This document shows positions 50,037 to 60,767 of a stretch of DNA of 64,000 nt, piece by piece; position 1 is the stretch's first letter; the number at the start of each line of letters is the position of its first letter. The position numbers and the translations under genes were made by a program. Where the stretch lies: positions 62,001-126,000 of the forward strand of contig CAZIDY010000005.1 of NCBI GenBank assembly GCA_964538505.1, in the 5' to 3' direction. Under the pieces are notes generated by a model. That model did not search any database, was not told the DNA's origin, and worked only from the letters and a program-made list of their open reading frames with translations. Source of the DNA: Zeimonas sp964538505 (lineage in GTDB: Bacteria > Pseudomonadota > Gammaproteobacteria > Burkholderiales > Burkholderiaceae_E).

Positions 50037-51909
50037 CTTTCGCGTCGGCAATCACCGACGCGACGTAGTCGCCGAGCAGCTGTTGCGAGTACGCCTGCGA
50101 CAGCTGCTCGCGGTATGCGGCCCGCCGCTGCGCAACGAGCTCGTCGTCGGGCGGCGTCACGCGCACGATCTCGTAGACGGCATAGCCCTGCTCGCCGAGA
50201 TCGACACCGGCGTACGACGGCAGCGGATCGGCCGGCGCACGGAACACCGGCTCGATCGCCGCCACCGGAAATCCTTCATCGGCACTGCGGCGGACCGTAC
50301 GCGCCGGGCCGAAGTCGTCGCCGGCCTTCGCTTCGCCCTTGCGCAGCTCCGCGAATCGTGCCTCGCCGGCCTGCGCTGCGAGCGCATGCGCCTGCTCGGC
50401 GACGAGCCGCTCGCGCACCTGATCCTTCACCTCGTCGAACGGAGGCCGGCGCTGCGGGTGGTATTCGACGATGCGCCCCGACGCGAGCCGGTTCACGCCG
50501 ATGTCGACCGCCTGCGTGTTGTGCTTCGTCTCGATCGACTGGCTGCTGAGCAGCGACTCGAGCAGGCGCCGGTCGTTCAGCGGATGTTCGCGCGGCAGCT
50601 CGGGATTGCCGTCGCGCCGCGCTTCGCCGGTCTCGATCGTCAGGCCGAAGCGTTGTGCGGCCGGCTCGAGTGAATCGGGCTGCTCGTAGACGAGGTTGCT
50701 GAAGGTGTCGGCCGCCTCGGCATAGCGGGTGCTGCCGAGCTGCGTGCGGATCTCGCGCTCGATCTCGGGTCGCACCGATTCGAAGCTCTTCTGCGTTCCT
50801 GCGCGCAGGTCGGTGACGCGGATCACGTGGAAACCGAACTCGGTCTCGACGACGTCGCTCGTCTGGCCGGGCTCGAGCGAGAATGCCGCCTGCGCGAAAG
50901 GCTGCACCATCATGTCGCGCGTGAAGAAGCCGAGATCGCCGCCCGCGGCTGCGGAGCCCGGGTCCTGCGATTCGCTCGCGGCGAGCGCAGCGAACTCCGC
51001 ACCGTCTTTCAGCTGCTGCACGATCGACTCGGCCTTCGCGCGCGCGGCCTCGCGCTGCTGATCGCTCGCGCCGGGTTCGACGCGAATCAGGATGTGGCTT
51101 GCGCGACGCTGCTCCTCGGTGGTGAAGCGCGCCTTGTTCTGGTCGTAGTAGGCGCGCGCGTCCTCGGTGGAGACCTCGATGCCGCGCAGGACAGCCTCTT
51201 CGTCAAGCACCAGGTACTGGACGGTGGCGCGCTCGGGCTGCTCGAAGGCGGCGGGGTTGCGCTCGTACCAGGCGGCAAGCTCTTCGTCGGTGGGCGAGAT
51301 GCCCTGCGCGAAGTCCGACGAAGCGAACAGCAGCTGCCTGACCTCGCGCGTCTGCTCGGCGAAGGCGAGCACGCGGTCGACCACCGAAGCGGGCACGGTG
51401 ACGCTCTGTGCGACCGCTCCGGGCATCGTCTGCAGCGCAACCTCGCGACGGATCTCGGCCTCGAAGCCCGCCTCCGACTGCCCGCGTGCGCGCAGCACGT
51501 TGCGATAGCGCTCGAGGTCGAACTCGCCATCTGTGCCGCCGATTCCGGTGCCATGGATCGTCGAGCGAAGGCGCGCATCGGGAACCACGATGCGGTGGTC
51601 GATCGCATCGAGCAGCAACGCACGCTGCGCGATCAGCGTGTCGAGGATGCGCTGGCGCGCCTGCGGGCTGTCGACCATCGACGGATCGAAGCGCTCGCCG
51701 AGCACCTGGCGCAGTTGGTCGCCCTGCGCGCGTTGCGCCGACTCGAACTCCTGGCGCGTGATCTTCGCGTCGCCGACGCTGGCGAGCGCGCCGTCGTCGG
51801 AGAAGAACTGGTCGTAGCCCTGGATGCCGAAGAAGGCGAATGCGGGGAAGACGAGCAACAGCAGCAGCAGCTGCATCAACCGCTGGTGTCTACGGATCCA
51901 CTCGAACAT
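49993..51909 (-). CDS. ppiD: Periplasmic folding chaperone PpiD
   Basis: Membrane-anchored chaperone near the Sec translocon. It has 638 residues. The single membrane helix is at about 11-29 (LMQLLLLLLVFPAFAFFGI). The SurA-like N-terminal domain spans about 35-250. One parvulin domain lies at about 270-368 (ASHILIRVEPG to FGFHVIRVTDL). A C-terminal helical region completes the fold. PpiD parvulin domains are often inactive as isomerases. It follows tRNA-Val and tRNA-Asp and the hupB/lon group, the standard betaproteobacterial order. Confidence 0.95.
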   Translation of the reverse strand: MFEWIRRHQRLMQLLLLLLVFPAFAFFGIQGYDQFFSDDGALASVGDAKITRQEFESAQRAQGDQLRQVLGERFDPSMVDSPQARQRILDTLIAQRALLLDAIDHRIVVPDARLRSTIHGTGIGGTDGEFDLERYRNVLRARGQSEAGFEAEIRREVALQTMPGAVAQSVTVPASVVDRVLAFAEQTREVRQLLFASSDFAQGISPTDEELAAWYERNPAAFEQPERATVQYLVLDEEAVLRGIEVSTEDARAYYDQNKARFTTEEQRRASHILIRVEPGASDQQREAARAKAESIVQQLKDGAEFAALAASESQDPGSAAAGGDLGFFTRDMMVQPFAQAAFSLEPGQTSDVVETEFGFHVIRVTDLRAGTQKSFESVRPEIEREIRTQLGSTRYAEAADTFSNLVYEQPDSLEPAAQRFGLTIETGEARRDGNPELPREHPLNDRRLLESLLSSQSIETKHNTQAVDIGVNRLASGRIVEYHPQRRPPFDEVKDQVRERLVAEQAHALAAQAGEARFAELRKGEAKAGDDFGPARTVRRSADEGFPVAAIEPVFRAPADPLPSYAGVDLGEQGYAVYEIVRVTPPDDELVAQRRAAYREQLSQAYSQQLLGDYVASVIADAKVTRRPDRFGTNEER

Positions 51910-51989
51910 GCGGTACGGTCCGAAACAAAAAGGGCGAACTCGCGTTCGCCCTGGTTCGTGGGAAGGAGCCGCGGCTCGCTTCCTTGTTC

Positions 51990-52066
51990 TGGCGGAGTGG
52001 ACGGGACTCGAACCCGCGACCCCCGGCGTGACAGGCCGGTATTCTAACCAACTGAACTACCACTCC
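51990..52066 (-). tRNA. tRNA-Asp (anticodon GTC)
   Basis: 77 bases with encoded CCA. The acceptor arms GGAGTGG and CCACTCC pair, the D-loop has AGTTCAGTTGGTTAGAA, the anticodon loop is CTGTCAC and the T-arm is CGGGTTCGAGTCCCG. It lies 35 bases after tRNA-Val on the same strand. Confidence 0.96.
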
Positions 52067-52101
52067 TTGCCGATTCTTCTTCGCCGCCCAGCCGCGAGTG
52101 C

Positions 52102-52177
52102 TGGTGGGTGCTGAGAGGATCGAACTCCCGACCTACGCCTTGTAAGGGCGCCGCTCTACCGGCTGAGCTAAGCACCC
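52102..52177 (-). tRNA. tRNA-Val (anticodon TAC)
   Basis: 76 bases with encoded CCA. The acceptor stem is GGGTGCT/AGCACCC, the D-loop AGCTCAGCCGGTAGAGC, the anticodon loop CTTACAA and the T-arm GGGAGTTCGATCCTCTC. Paired with tRNA-Asp between hupB and ppiD. Confidence 0.96.
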
Positions 52178-52219
52178 GATGGAGGCGCTGCGAAGCAAAT
52201 GAGTATATCAGAAGCAGAC

Positions 52220-52315
52220 AAGGGTGAAGGGTCAAGGGTGAAGGGGAAAAACCGGGAGCAACGGAAAGGTCGCGCCGGTTTTATCCGGATTTCCCCTTCA
52301 CCCTTCACCCTTCTC
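52220..52315. repeat. GGGTGAA hairpin repeat, copy C
   Basis: The left arm (52220-52250) is built of AAGGGTGAAGGG units; the right arm (52290-52315) reads TTTCCCCTTCACCCTTCACC. At least 16 bases (AAGGGTGAAGGGGAAA and its complement) pair exactly. The loop contains a second inverted pair (AAAACCGG/CCGGTTTT). It fills the space between hupB (stop at 52321) and the tRNA genes, so a large hairpin would form in hupB read-through RNA. Confidence 0.7.
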
Positions 52316-52320
52316 TTCCT

Positions 52321-52593
52321 TCAATTGATCGCGTCTTTCAGCGCCTTGCCCGGGCGGAACTTCGGTACCTTGGCGGCGCGGATGCGGATCGTTTCTCCAG
52401 TGCGCGGATTACGGCCGCTGCGTGCGACGCGCTTGCCGACGGCGAAGGTGCCGAAGCCGACGAGAGTGACCGTGCCGCCCTTCTTCAGGGTCGTCCTGAT
52501 CGCACCCACCATCGCGTCGAGCGCGCGACCGGCAGCGGCTTTCGAGATGTCTGCCTGCCGGGCGATGTGGTCGATCATTTCGGTCTTGTTCAC
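52321..52593 (-). CDS. hupB: DNA-binding protein HU-beta
   Basis: Nucleoid protein, 90 residues, with a GTG start preceded by an AGGGGGA site. The family signature is complete: NKTEMIDHIARQADISKAAA, TLVGFGTFAVGKRVARSGRN with the beta-arm motif GRNPRTGETI, and KVPKFRPGKALKDAIN. It lies downstream of lon, 237 bases away, as in most proteobacteria, so it has room for its own promoter. Confidence 0.97.
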   Translation of the reverse strand: MNKTEMIDHIARQADISKAAAGRALDAMVGAIRTTLKKGGTVTLVGFGTFAVGKRVARSGRNPRTGETIRIRAAKVPKFRPGKALKDAIN

Positions 52594-52830
52594 GGAGTCC
52601 CCCTAGGTCGTCATGTTCGGTAGGGCGGCACATCCGTACGCGCACAGGCAGTGCGCAAATGGCCGCGAAGCGCGCACTCAAAAGGCGCAGTCGATTTGGG
52701 AGCCGTATTAAATCGCCGGCGCCCGATGGGTGTCAAGCCGATCACGGCAAATGCGAGGCAGATATCACGTGCAATCGAAGTGCGCATCGTGGGCGGATGG
52801 AGATCCGCGCACGACGCGCAGTCGGATGCA

Positions 52831-55242
<2,412 letters not shown>

Positions 55243-55358
55243 TCGGATCTCCAGAGGGTCTCCCGTCCGATGTTGCGGCGCACGAGCGGAATTCAAGCGT
55301 CGCGGCACCCGGGGGATTGCCCCCGAGGATACGCTGAAACGGTGGGCCCCTTCGGGGG

Positions 55359-55441
55359 AGGTGAAGGGTGAGGGGTGAAGGGTAAAGGGCGAAAAACGGG
55401 GAAAGGGCGAGGTTTTTCCCCTTCACCCTTCACCCTTCACC
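55359..55441. repeat. GGGTGAA hairpin repeat, copy D
   Basis: The left arm (55359-55397) starts GGTGAAGGGTGAGGGGTGAA; the right arm (55410-55441) is TTTTTCCCCTTCACCCTTCA plus further heptads. The arms pair imperfectly into a long hairpin between the clpX stop (55448) and the lon start. A small CCCC-TTCG-GGGG hairpin abuts it at 55347-55358. It may end or slow clpX transcription into lon. Confidence 0.7.
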
Positions 55442-55447
55442 GTATGA

Positions 55448-56713
55448 CTAATTCGACCCCGAAACGCGCGGCGTATCCGCGTAGATAACCAATGGCTTGC
55501 CGTCGCCTTCGATGGCGTTCTCGTCGACGACGACCTTCTGCACATTCTGCAGGCTGGGCAGGTCGAACATGATGTCGAGCAGCGTCTGCTCGAGAATGGA
55601 GCGCAGGCCGCGCGCACCGGTCTTGCGCTTGAGCGCGCGCCGGGCGATCGCCTGCAGGGCAGCCGGGCGGATCTCGAGGTCGACGCCTTCCATCGAGAAC
55701 AGCCGCTGGTACTGCTTGACCAGCGCGTTCTTCGGCTCGATGAGGATCTGCACGAGCGCGTCGTCGTTCAGCTCGTCGAGCGTCGCGACCACCGGCAGGC
55801 GGCCGACCAGCTCGGGAATGAGGCCGAATTTGACGAGGTCTTCCGGCTCGACGTCGCGCAGCACTTCGCCCACCGCACGTTCGGAGGCGCTGCGCACCTC
55901 GGCGCCGAAACCGATGCCGGTACGCTCGGAGCGGTTGCGGATGACCTTCTCGAGCCCGTCGAAGGCGCCGCCGCAGATGAACAGGATGTTCGTGGTGTCG
56001 ATCTGCACGAAATCCTGGTTCGGATGCTTGCGCCCGCCCTGCGGCGGAACCGAGGCGATCGTGCCCTCGACGAGCTTGAGCAGCGCCTGCTGCACGCCCT
56101 CGCCGGAGACATCGCGCGTGATCGACGGGTTGTCCGACTTGCGCGAGATCTTGTCGATCTCGTCGATGTAGACGATGCCGCTCTGCGCCTTGTCGACCTC
56201 GTAGTTGCAGTTCTGCAGCAGCTTCTGGATGATGTTCTCGACGTCTTCGCCGACGTAGCCCGCCTCGGTGAGCGTGGTGGCGTCGGCGATCACGAAGGGA
56301 ACGTTGAGCAGCCGCGCGAGCGTCTGCGCGAGCAGCGTCTTGCCCGAGCCCGTGGGGCCGACGAGCAGGATGTTGCTCTTGGCGAGCTCGACCTCGTCTT
56401 TCTTGCCTTTGTGGCGAAGACGCTTGTAGTGGTTGTAGACGGCAACGGAGAGGATCTTCTTCGCGCTCTCCTGGCCGATCACGTACTGATCGAGGATGCC
56501 GCAGATCTCGGCCGGCGTGGGCAGGCCGCCCTTCTGTTTGCCGTCGGTGGCTTCGGCCTGCGTTTCATCGCGGACGATGTCGTTGCACAGCTCGATGCAT
56601 TCGTCGCAGATGAATACCGAGGGGCCGGCAATCAGCTTGCGGACTTCGTGCTGGCTCTTGCCGCAGAAGGAGCAGTACAGCAGTTTCTCGCTCGAGCCCT
56701 TCTTGTCCGTCAT
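55448..56713 (-). CDS. clpX: ClpXP protease ATP-binding subunit ClpX
   Basis: Unfoldase that feeds ClpP, including ssrA-tagged proteins produced through SmpB. It has 421 residues. The N-terminal zinc-binding domain holds Cys14, Cys17, Cys36 and Cys39 (YCSFCGKS and FICDECIELC). Walker A GPTGSGKT is at 119-126, Walker B is IVYIDEIDKI, and the pore loop GYVGEDVENII follows. The ClpP-contacting IGF-type loop appears as GIGFGAEV. It is three bases downstream of clpP. Confidence 0.98.
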   Translation of the reverse strand: MTDKKGSSEKLLYCSFCGKSQHEVRKLIAGPSVFICDECIELCNDIVRDETQAEATDGKQKGGLPTPAEICGILDQYVIGQESAKKILSVAVYNHYKRLRHKGKKDEVELAKSNILLVGPTGSGKTLLAQTLARLLNVPFVIADATTLTEAGYVGEDVENIIQKLLQNCNYEVDKAQSGIVYIDEIDKISRKSDNPSITRDVSGEGVQQALLKLVEGTIASVPPQGGRKHPNQDFVQIDTTNILFICGGAFDGLEKVIRNRSERTGIGFGAEVRSASERAVGEVLRDVEPEDLVKFGLIPELVGRLPVVATLDELNDDALVQILIEPKNALVKQYQRLFSMEGVDLEIRPAALQAIARRALKRKTGARGLRSILEQTLLDIMFDLPSLQNVQKVVVDENAIEGDGKPLVIYADTPRVSGSN

Positions 56714-56716
56714 GGC

Positions 56717-57379
56717 TCAGGCACCTTCCCCCCGCTTCGACATCACCTTGTCGATGAGTCCGTAGCTTACCGCATCTTCCGCGGACATGAAGTTGTCGCG
56801 ATCGGTGTCGGTCGCGATGCGCTCGATCGGCTGGCCGGTCTTCTCGGCGAGGATCCGGTTCAGCCGCTCGCGCGTGTACAGGATCTCCTTCGCGTGGATC
56901 TCGATGTCGGAGGCCTGGCCCTGCGCGCCGCCCGAGGGCTGATGGATCATGATGCGTGCATTGGGCAGCGCGTATCGCTTGCCCTTCGATCCGGCAGCGA
57001 GCAGGAATGCGCCCATGCTCGCGGCGATCCCCATGCACAGCGTGCTGATGTCGGGCTTGATGAACTGCATCGTGTCGTAGATCGCCAGGCCCGCCGACAC
57101 CGATCCGCCGGGCGAGTTGATGTAGAACGAGATGTCCTTGTCCGGGTTCTCCGACTCGAGGAACAGCAGCTGTGCGACGACCAGGTTCGCCGTCTGGTCC
57201 ATCACCGGACCGACGAGGAAGATGACGTGCTCGCGCAGCATGCGCGAATAGATGTCGTAGGCGCGTTCGCCGCGGCCGCTCTGCTCGATGACGATCGGCA
57301 CCATGCCGAGCCCCTGCGGCGCCTGGCGCTGCGAGAGGTGGGCGTTGACGAGGTCTTCGACGAGGCTGTTGAAAGTCAT
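56717..57379 (-). CDS. clpP: ATP-dependent Clp protease proteolytic subunit
   Basis: Serine peptidase core, tetradecameric. It has 220 residues. The catalytic triad is Ser121 (GIAASMGAFLL), His146 (IMIHQPSGGAQGQASD) and an Asp in TDTDRDNFMSA (about 191-195). The N-terminal propeptide region runs to about residue 25. The gene lies between tig and clpX, its canonical setting. Confidence 0.98.
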   Translation of the reverse strand: MTFNSLVEDLVNAHLSQRQAPQGLGMVPIVIEQSGRGERAYDIYSRMLREHVIFLVGPVMDQTANLVVAQLLFLESENPDKDISFYINSPGGSVSAGLAIYDTMQFIKPDISTLCMGIAASMGAFLLAAGSKGKRYALPNARIMIHQPSGGAQGQASDIEIHAKEILYTRERLNRILAEKTGQPIERIATDTDRDNFMSAEDAVSYGLIDKVMSKRGEGA

Positions 57380-57440
57380 CGCTGTCTCCGTGGGGTGCGC
57401 ACGCCGTCGGGGCGCCTGGCCTGCCTGCGTGGGGAGGGTG

Positions 57441-58745
57441 TCAACGGGTGCCCATCAGCTCGTCGAAATCGAGCGTGCGCTCGGTGACCTGCGCCTTCGT
57501 CAGGGCCCAGTCGACGACGTTCTGCTCGACGACGATCGCCTCGACCTCGGCGAGCCGGCTGCGGTCGCCAAAATAGTGCCGGATGACCTCGCCCGGATTC
57601 TCGTAGGCCTGCGCGAACTCCTCGATCTGCTGACGGATCTGGTCGGGTTTCGCCTGCAGCCCGTGCTCGCGCACGACCTCGGCAACGATGAGGCCGAGCC
57701 GCACGCGGCGTTCGGCCTGCTCGGCGAAGGTGTCCTCGGGAATCGGCGGCAGCTGCTTCGGGTCGACGCCGCGCGCCTTCAGGTCGTCGATCGCGCGCGC
57801 GGAGAGCACCTGGTTCTCGGAGTCGACGAGCGACTTCGGCACGTCGAAACTCGCCAGCCCGAGCAACGCGTCCATCACGTTCGCCTTGGTGCGGGTGCGC
57901 ACGCGCTGGGCCACCTCGCGCTCCAGATTCGCGCGGATGTCGCTGCGCAACCGGGCAGTGTCGCCGTCGGCGACACCGAGCTGGCGAGCAAAATCCTCGT
58001 TCACCTCCGGCAGCTCGGGGGCCTCGATCTTCTGCACTGTGGCCTCGAACTGTGCCGTTTTGCCGGCGAGCTCGGTGGAGCCGTAGTCGGCCGGGAACGC
58101 AACCGGGAACGTGCGCGTCTCGCCGACACCGGCACCGCGCAGGCCCGTTTCGAAGTCGGCGAGCATGCGTCCTTCGCCGAGCACGAAGGGAAAACCCTGT
58201 GCGCTGCCGCCTTCGAAGGCGACATCGTCGATCTTTCCGACGAAGTCGATCGTCAGGCGGTCGCCGTCCTGCGCCGCGCGCTGCACCTCCTGCCAGCGCA
58301 CGCGCTGCTTGCGCAGGATGTCGAGCGTGCGATCGATCTCGGCTTCGCCGACGGGCGAATCGAAACGCTCGATCGTGAGCGTGTCCGGCTCGCCGAGCGC
58401 GATGTCGGGGTAGACCTCGAAGGTGGCGGTGAAGCCGATTTCGCTCTCGGTTCCGCTGTCGCGCGATTCGATGCGAGGCTGGCCGGCGACGCGCAACTGG
58501 TGCTCGGCGACGGCATCGGAGAAGGCCTTCGAGACGGCGTCGGAAAGCACCTCGGCATGCACCTGAGGGCCGTACGACTGCTCGATCATCTTCATCGGAA
58601 CCTTGCCGGGCCGGAAACCGGGCATTTTCACGTTCCGCGAGAGCTTGCGCAGCCGGTCGACGACCTGTCGGTTGACGTCGGCCACCGGTACGGCCATGTT
58701 CAGCTTGCGCTCGAGCGAGCCGGTCGTTTCGAGTTGGGTTGCCAT
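57441..58745 (-). CDS. tig: Trigger factor
   Basis: Ribosome-bound chaperone and peptidyl-prolyl isomerase at the exit tunnel. It has 434 residues from the ATG at 58745. The ribosome-docking signature GFRPGKVP is at 43-50. The FKBP-type domain (about 150-245) includes VGKIDDVAFEGGSAQGFPFV. The C-terminal helical arms follow, with VRLGLIVAEVVREHGLQ. It heads the tig-clpP-clpX run, 62 bases downstream of tRNA-Leu. Confidence 0.97.
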   Translation of the reverse strand: MATQLETTGSLERKLNMAVPVADVNRQVVDRLRKLSRNVKMPGFRPGKVPMKMIEQSYGPQVHAEVLSDAVSKAFSDAVAEHQLRVAGQPRIESRDSGTESEIGFTATFEVYPDIALGEPDTLTIERFDSPVGEAEIDRTLDILRKQRVRWQEVQRAAQDGDRLTIDFVGKIDDVAFEGGSAQGFPFVLGEGRMLADFETGLRGAGVGETRTFPVAFPADYGSTELAGKTAQFEATVQKIEAPELPEVNEDFARQLGVADGDTARLRSDIRANLEREVAQRVRTRTKANVMDALLGLASFDVPKSLVDSENQVLSARAIDDLKARGVDPKQLPPIPEDTFAEQAERRVRLGLIVAEVVREHGLQAKPDQIRQQIEEFAQAYENPGEVIRHYFGDRSRLAEVEAIVVEQNVVDWALTKAQVTERTLDFDELMGTR

Positions 58746-58807
58746 TTCGTGGTGAGCGTCGAGTGAATCGCGTAGGATCGGACGGAGTCGCGGCGGTTTA
58801 CGGGCGA

Positions 58808-58892
58808 TGGTGCGGCCGAAAGGAGTCGAACCTTCACGCCTTGCAGCGCCAGGACCTAAACCTGGTGCGTCTACCAATTCCGCCACGGCCGC
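58808..58892 (-). tRNA. tRNA-Leu (anticodon TAG)
   Basis: 85 bases with encoded CCA and a long variable arm (class II). The acceptor arms GCGGCCG/CGGCCGC pair, the anticodon loop is TTTAGGT and the T-arm is GAAGGTTCGACTCCTTTC. It stands just upstream of tig. Confidence 0.95.
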
Positions 58893-59014
58893 GAGTAAGC
58901 AGAGCATTCTAAACGAAGCGTCCGACGGGCCTTCGTCCCCGGTACGAAGCTTGCGTGCAGCCCCGGTCGTTGCGGGCGCGCTCGCGCGTGCGCTCTCGCG
59001 CCGGGCAGCACGCC

Positions 59015-59020
59015 TACAAT
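59015..59020 (+). promoter_or_regulatory. -10-like box for hpnC
   Basis: TACAAT ends 8 bases before the hpnC ATG in an otherwise very GC-rich stretch. There is no ribosome site between. Confidence 0.4.
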
Positions 59021-59028
59021 GCGCGCCG

Positions 59029-59913
59029 ATGACCTCCGCCCTCGCCCGCCCGCTGACCTCGAGCGACCACTACGAGAACTTCCCGGTCGCGTCGATGCTC
59101 GTCCCCTCCCGGCTGCGCCCGGCGATCGTCGCGCTCTACCGCTTCGCCCGCCACGCCGACGACCTGGCCGACGAAGGCGACGCGAGCGCCGCCGAGCGGC
59201 TTGCCGCGCTCGAGGCGCTCGGCTGCGAGCTGCGCGGCGAGCGTCCCGATTCGCCGGTCGTGGCGCGGCTGCGCCCGCACTGGAGCGCGCACGAGCTGCC
59301 CTACGAGCCGCTGCACGCGCTGCTGTCGGCCTTTGCGCAGGATGCAGCCGCCACCGACGGACCTGAAGGACGCGGATTGCGCCACGCCGATCGCGCGAGC
59401 CTGCTCGATTACTGCACACGCTCGGCGAATCCGGTCGGCGAGCTGATCCTGCGCCTGTTCGGCGCCTGGAACGAGCGCACGCGCAGCGGCTCGGACGCGA
59501 TCTGCAGCGCGCTGCAGCTGCTGAACTTCGTGCAGGACCTGGCGATCGACTGGCGTCGCGGCCGTCTCTACCTTCCGCTGGACGAACTACACGCGGCCGG
59601 GCTCGACGAGCAGGACGTCGCGCATGCCGTCGAGGCCGGTCGTGTGGACGCGAAGCTCGCCGCGCTGCTCGCGCGCCAGACCGAGGCTGCCTGCGAGCTG
59701 CTGTGCAGCGGCAGCTCGCTGGTGCGACACGTTCCGTGGCGACTCGGCCTGGAACTGCGCGCGATCGTCGGCGGCGGGCTGCGCATCGCCGAACGGCTGC
59801 GCATCGGCGGCTACGACCCGGTGTCCGCCCGGCCGACGCTCGGCTGGCGCGACGCGCCGGCGCTCGCCCGGCTGGTGTTGTCCGCGTCGTCCACGCCGTC
59901 CGCCGAGCGATGA
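59029..59913 (+). CDS. hpnC: Hydroxysqualene synthase HpnC
   Basis: Trans-isoprenyl synthase-fold enzyme; in the three-step bacterial route it converts presqualene diphosphate to hydroxysqualene. It has 294 residues from the ATG at 59029; a longer frame to 58807 crosses the tRNA and is spurious. The HpnC start SSDHYENFPVASMLVP is diagnostic. The first Asp motif DDLAD is at 44-48 (FARHADDLADEGD), the second at 170-174 (NFVQDLAIDW). Its stop overlaps the hpnD ATG by four bases. Confidence 0.94.
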   Translation: MTSALARPLTSSDHYENFPVASMLVPSRLRPAIVALYRFARHADDLADEGDASAAERLAALEALGCELRGERPDSPVVARLRPHWSAHELPYEPLHALLSAFAQDAAATDGPEGRGLRHADRASLLDYCTRSANPVGELILRLFGAWNERTRSGSDAICSALQLLNFVQDLAIDWRRGRLYLPLDELHAAGLDEQDVAHAVEAGRVDAKLAALLARQTEAACELLCSGSSLVRHVPWRLGLELRAIVGGGLRIAERLRIGGYDPVSARPTLGWRDAPALARLVLSASSTPSAER

Positions 59914-60767
59914 CGCCCGACGAATATTGCCGCGAGCGCACGGCGCGCAGCGGATCGAGCTTCTACTACAGCTTCGCGTTCCTTCCCGTCGAGCGCCGGC
60001 GCGCGATCACCGCGCTCTACGCGTTCTGCCGCGAGGTCGACGACGTCGTCGACGAGTCGACCGACAATGCACTCGCCCGAACGCGTCTCGACTGGTGGCG
60101 CGACGAGATCGAGCGGCTGTACGCCGGTCGGCCGCAGCACCCGGTCACGCGCGCGCTCGCGCCGCACACCGCCGCGTTTTCGATCGAGCGCGCACGGCTG
60201 CTCGAAATCGTCGACGGCATGCAGATGGACCTCGAGCAGGACCGCTATCTCGACTTCGAAGGACTGCGCCTGTATTGCCATCGCGTCGCCGGCGTGGTGG
60301 GCATGCTCGCCGCGAACATCTTCGGCGCACGGCACGAATCGACGGTGCGCTATGCGCAGGAACTGGGTCTCGCACTGCAGTTGACGAACATCATCCGCGA
60401 CGTCGGCGAAGACGCTCGCCGCAGTCGCATCTACCTGCCGATCGAGGACCTGCAGCGTTTCGACGTGGCCGCGCACGAGATCCTCGCGATCCGGCCGAGC
60501 GAACGTTTCGTCGAGTTGATGCGTTTCCAGGCGGCGCGTGCACGCGAAAGCTACGCGCGCGCGGTCGCGCTGCTCGAGCACGACGAACGCCGCGCACAAC
60601 GTCCGGGGCTGGTGATGGCGGCGATCTATTTCACGCTGCTCGAGGAGATCGAGCGCGACGGTTTTCGCGTGCTCACGCATCGCACGTCGCTGACGCCGCT
60701 GCGCAAGATGTGGATTGCATGGCGCACGTGGACCTTCGGGACGCCGAGCTTCGCGACGGCGCGCTGA
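59910..60767 (+). CDS. hpnD: Presqualene diphosphate synthase HpnD
   Basis: Condenses two farnesyl diphosphates to presqualene diphosphate, before HpnC in the pathway. It has 285 residues. Motifs: SGSSFYYSFAFLPVERRRAI, first Asp motif DDVVD at 44-48, DGMQMDLEQDRYLDF, and the second motif NIIRDVGEDA with Asp164 and Asp168. The farnesyl diphosphate ultimately comes from the MEP route, in which Dxr is encoded in this window. ATG overlaps hpnC and the 3' end overlaps hpnE. Confidence 0.95.
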   Translation: MTPDEYCRERTARSGSSFYYSFAFLPVERRRAITALYAFCREVDDVVDESTDNALARTRLDWWRDEIERLYAGRPQHPVTRALAPHTAAFSIERARLLEIVDGMQMDLEQDRYLDFEGLRLYCHRVAGVVGMLAANIFGARHESTVRYAQELGLALQLTNIIRDVGEDARRSRIYLPIEDLQRFDVAAHEILAIRPSERFVELMRFQAARARESYARAVALLEHDERRAQRPGLVMAAIYFTLLEEIERDGFRVLTHRTSLTPLRKMWIAWRTWTFGTPSFATAR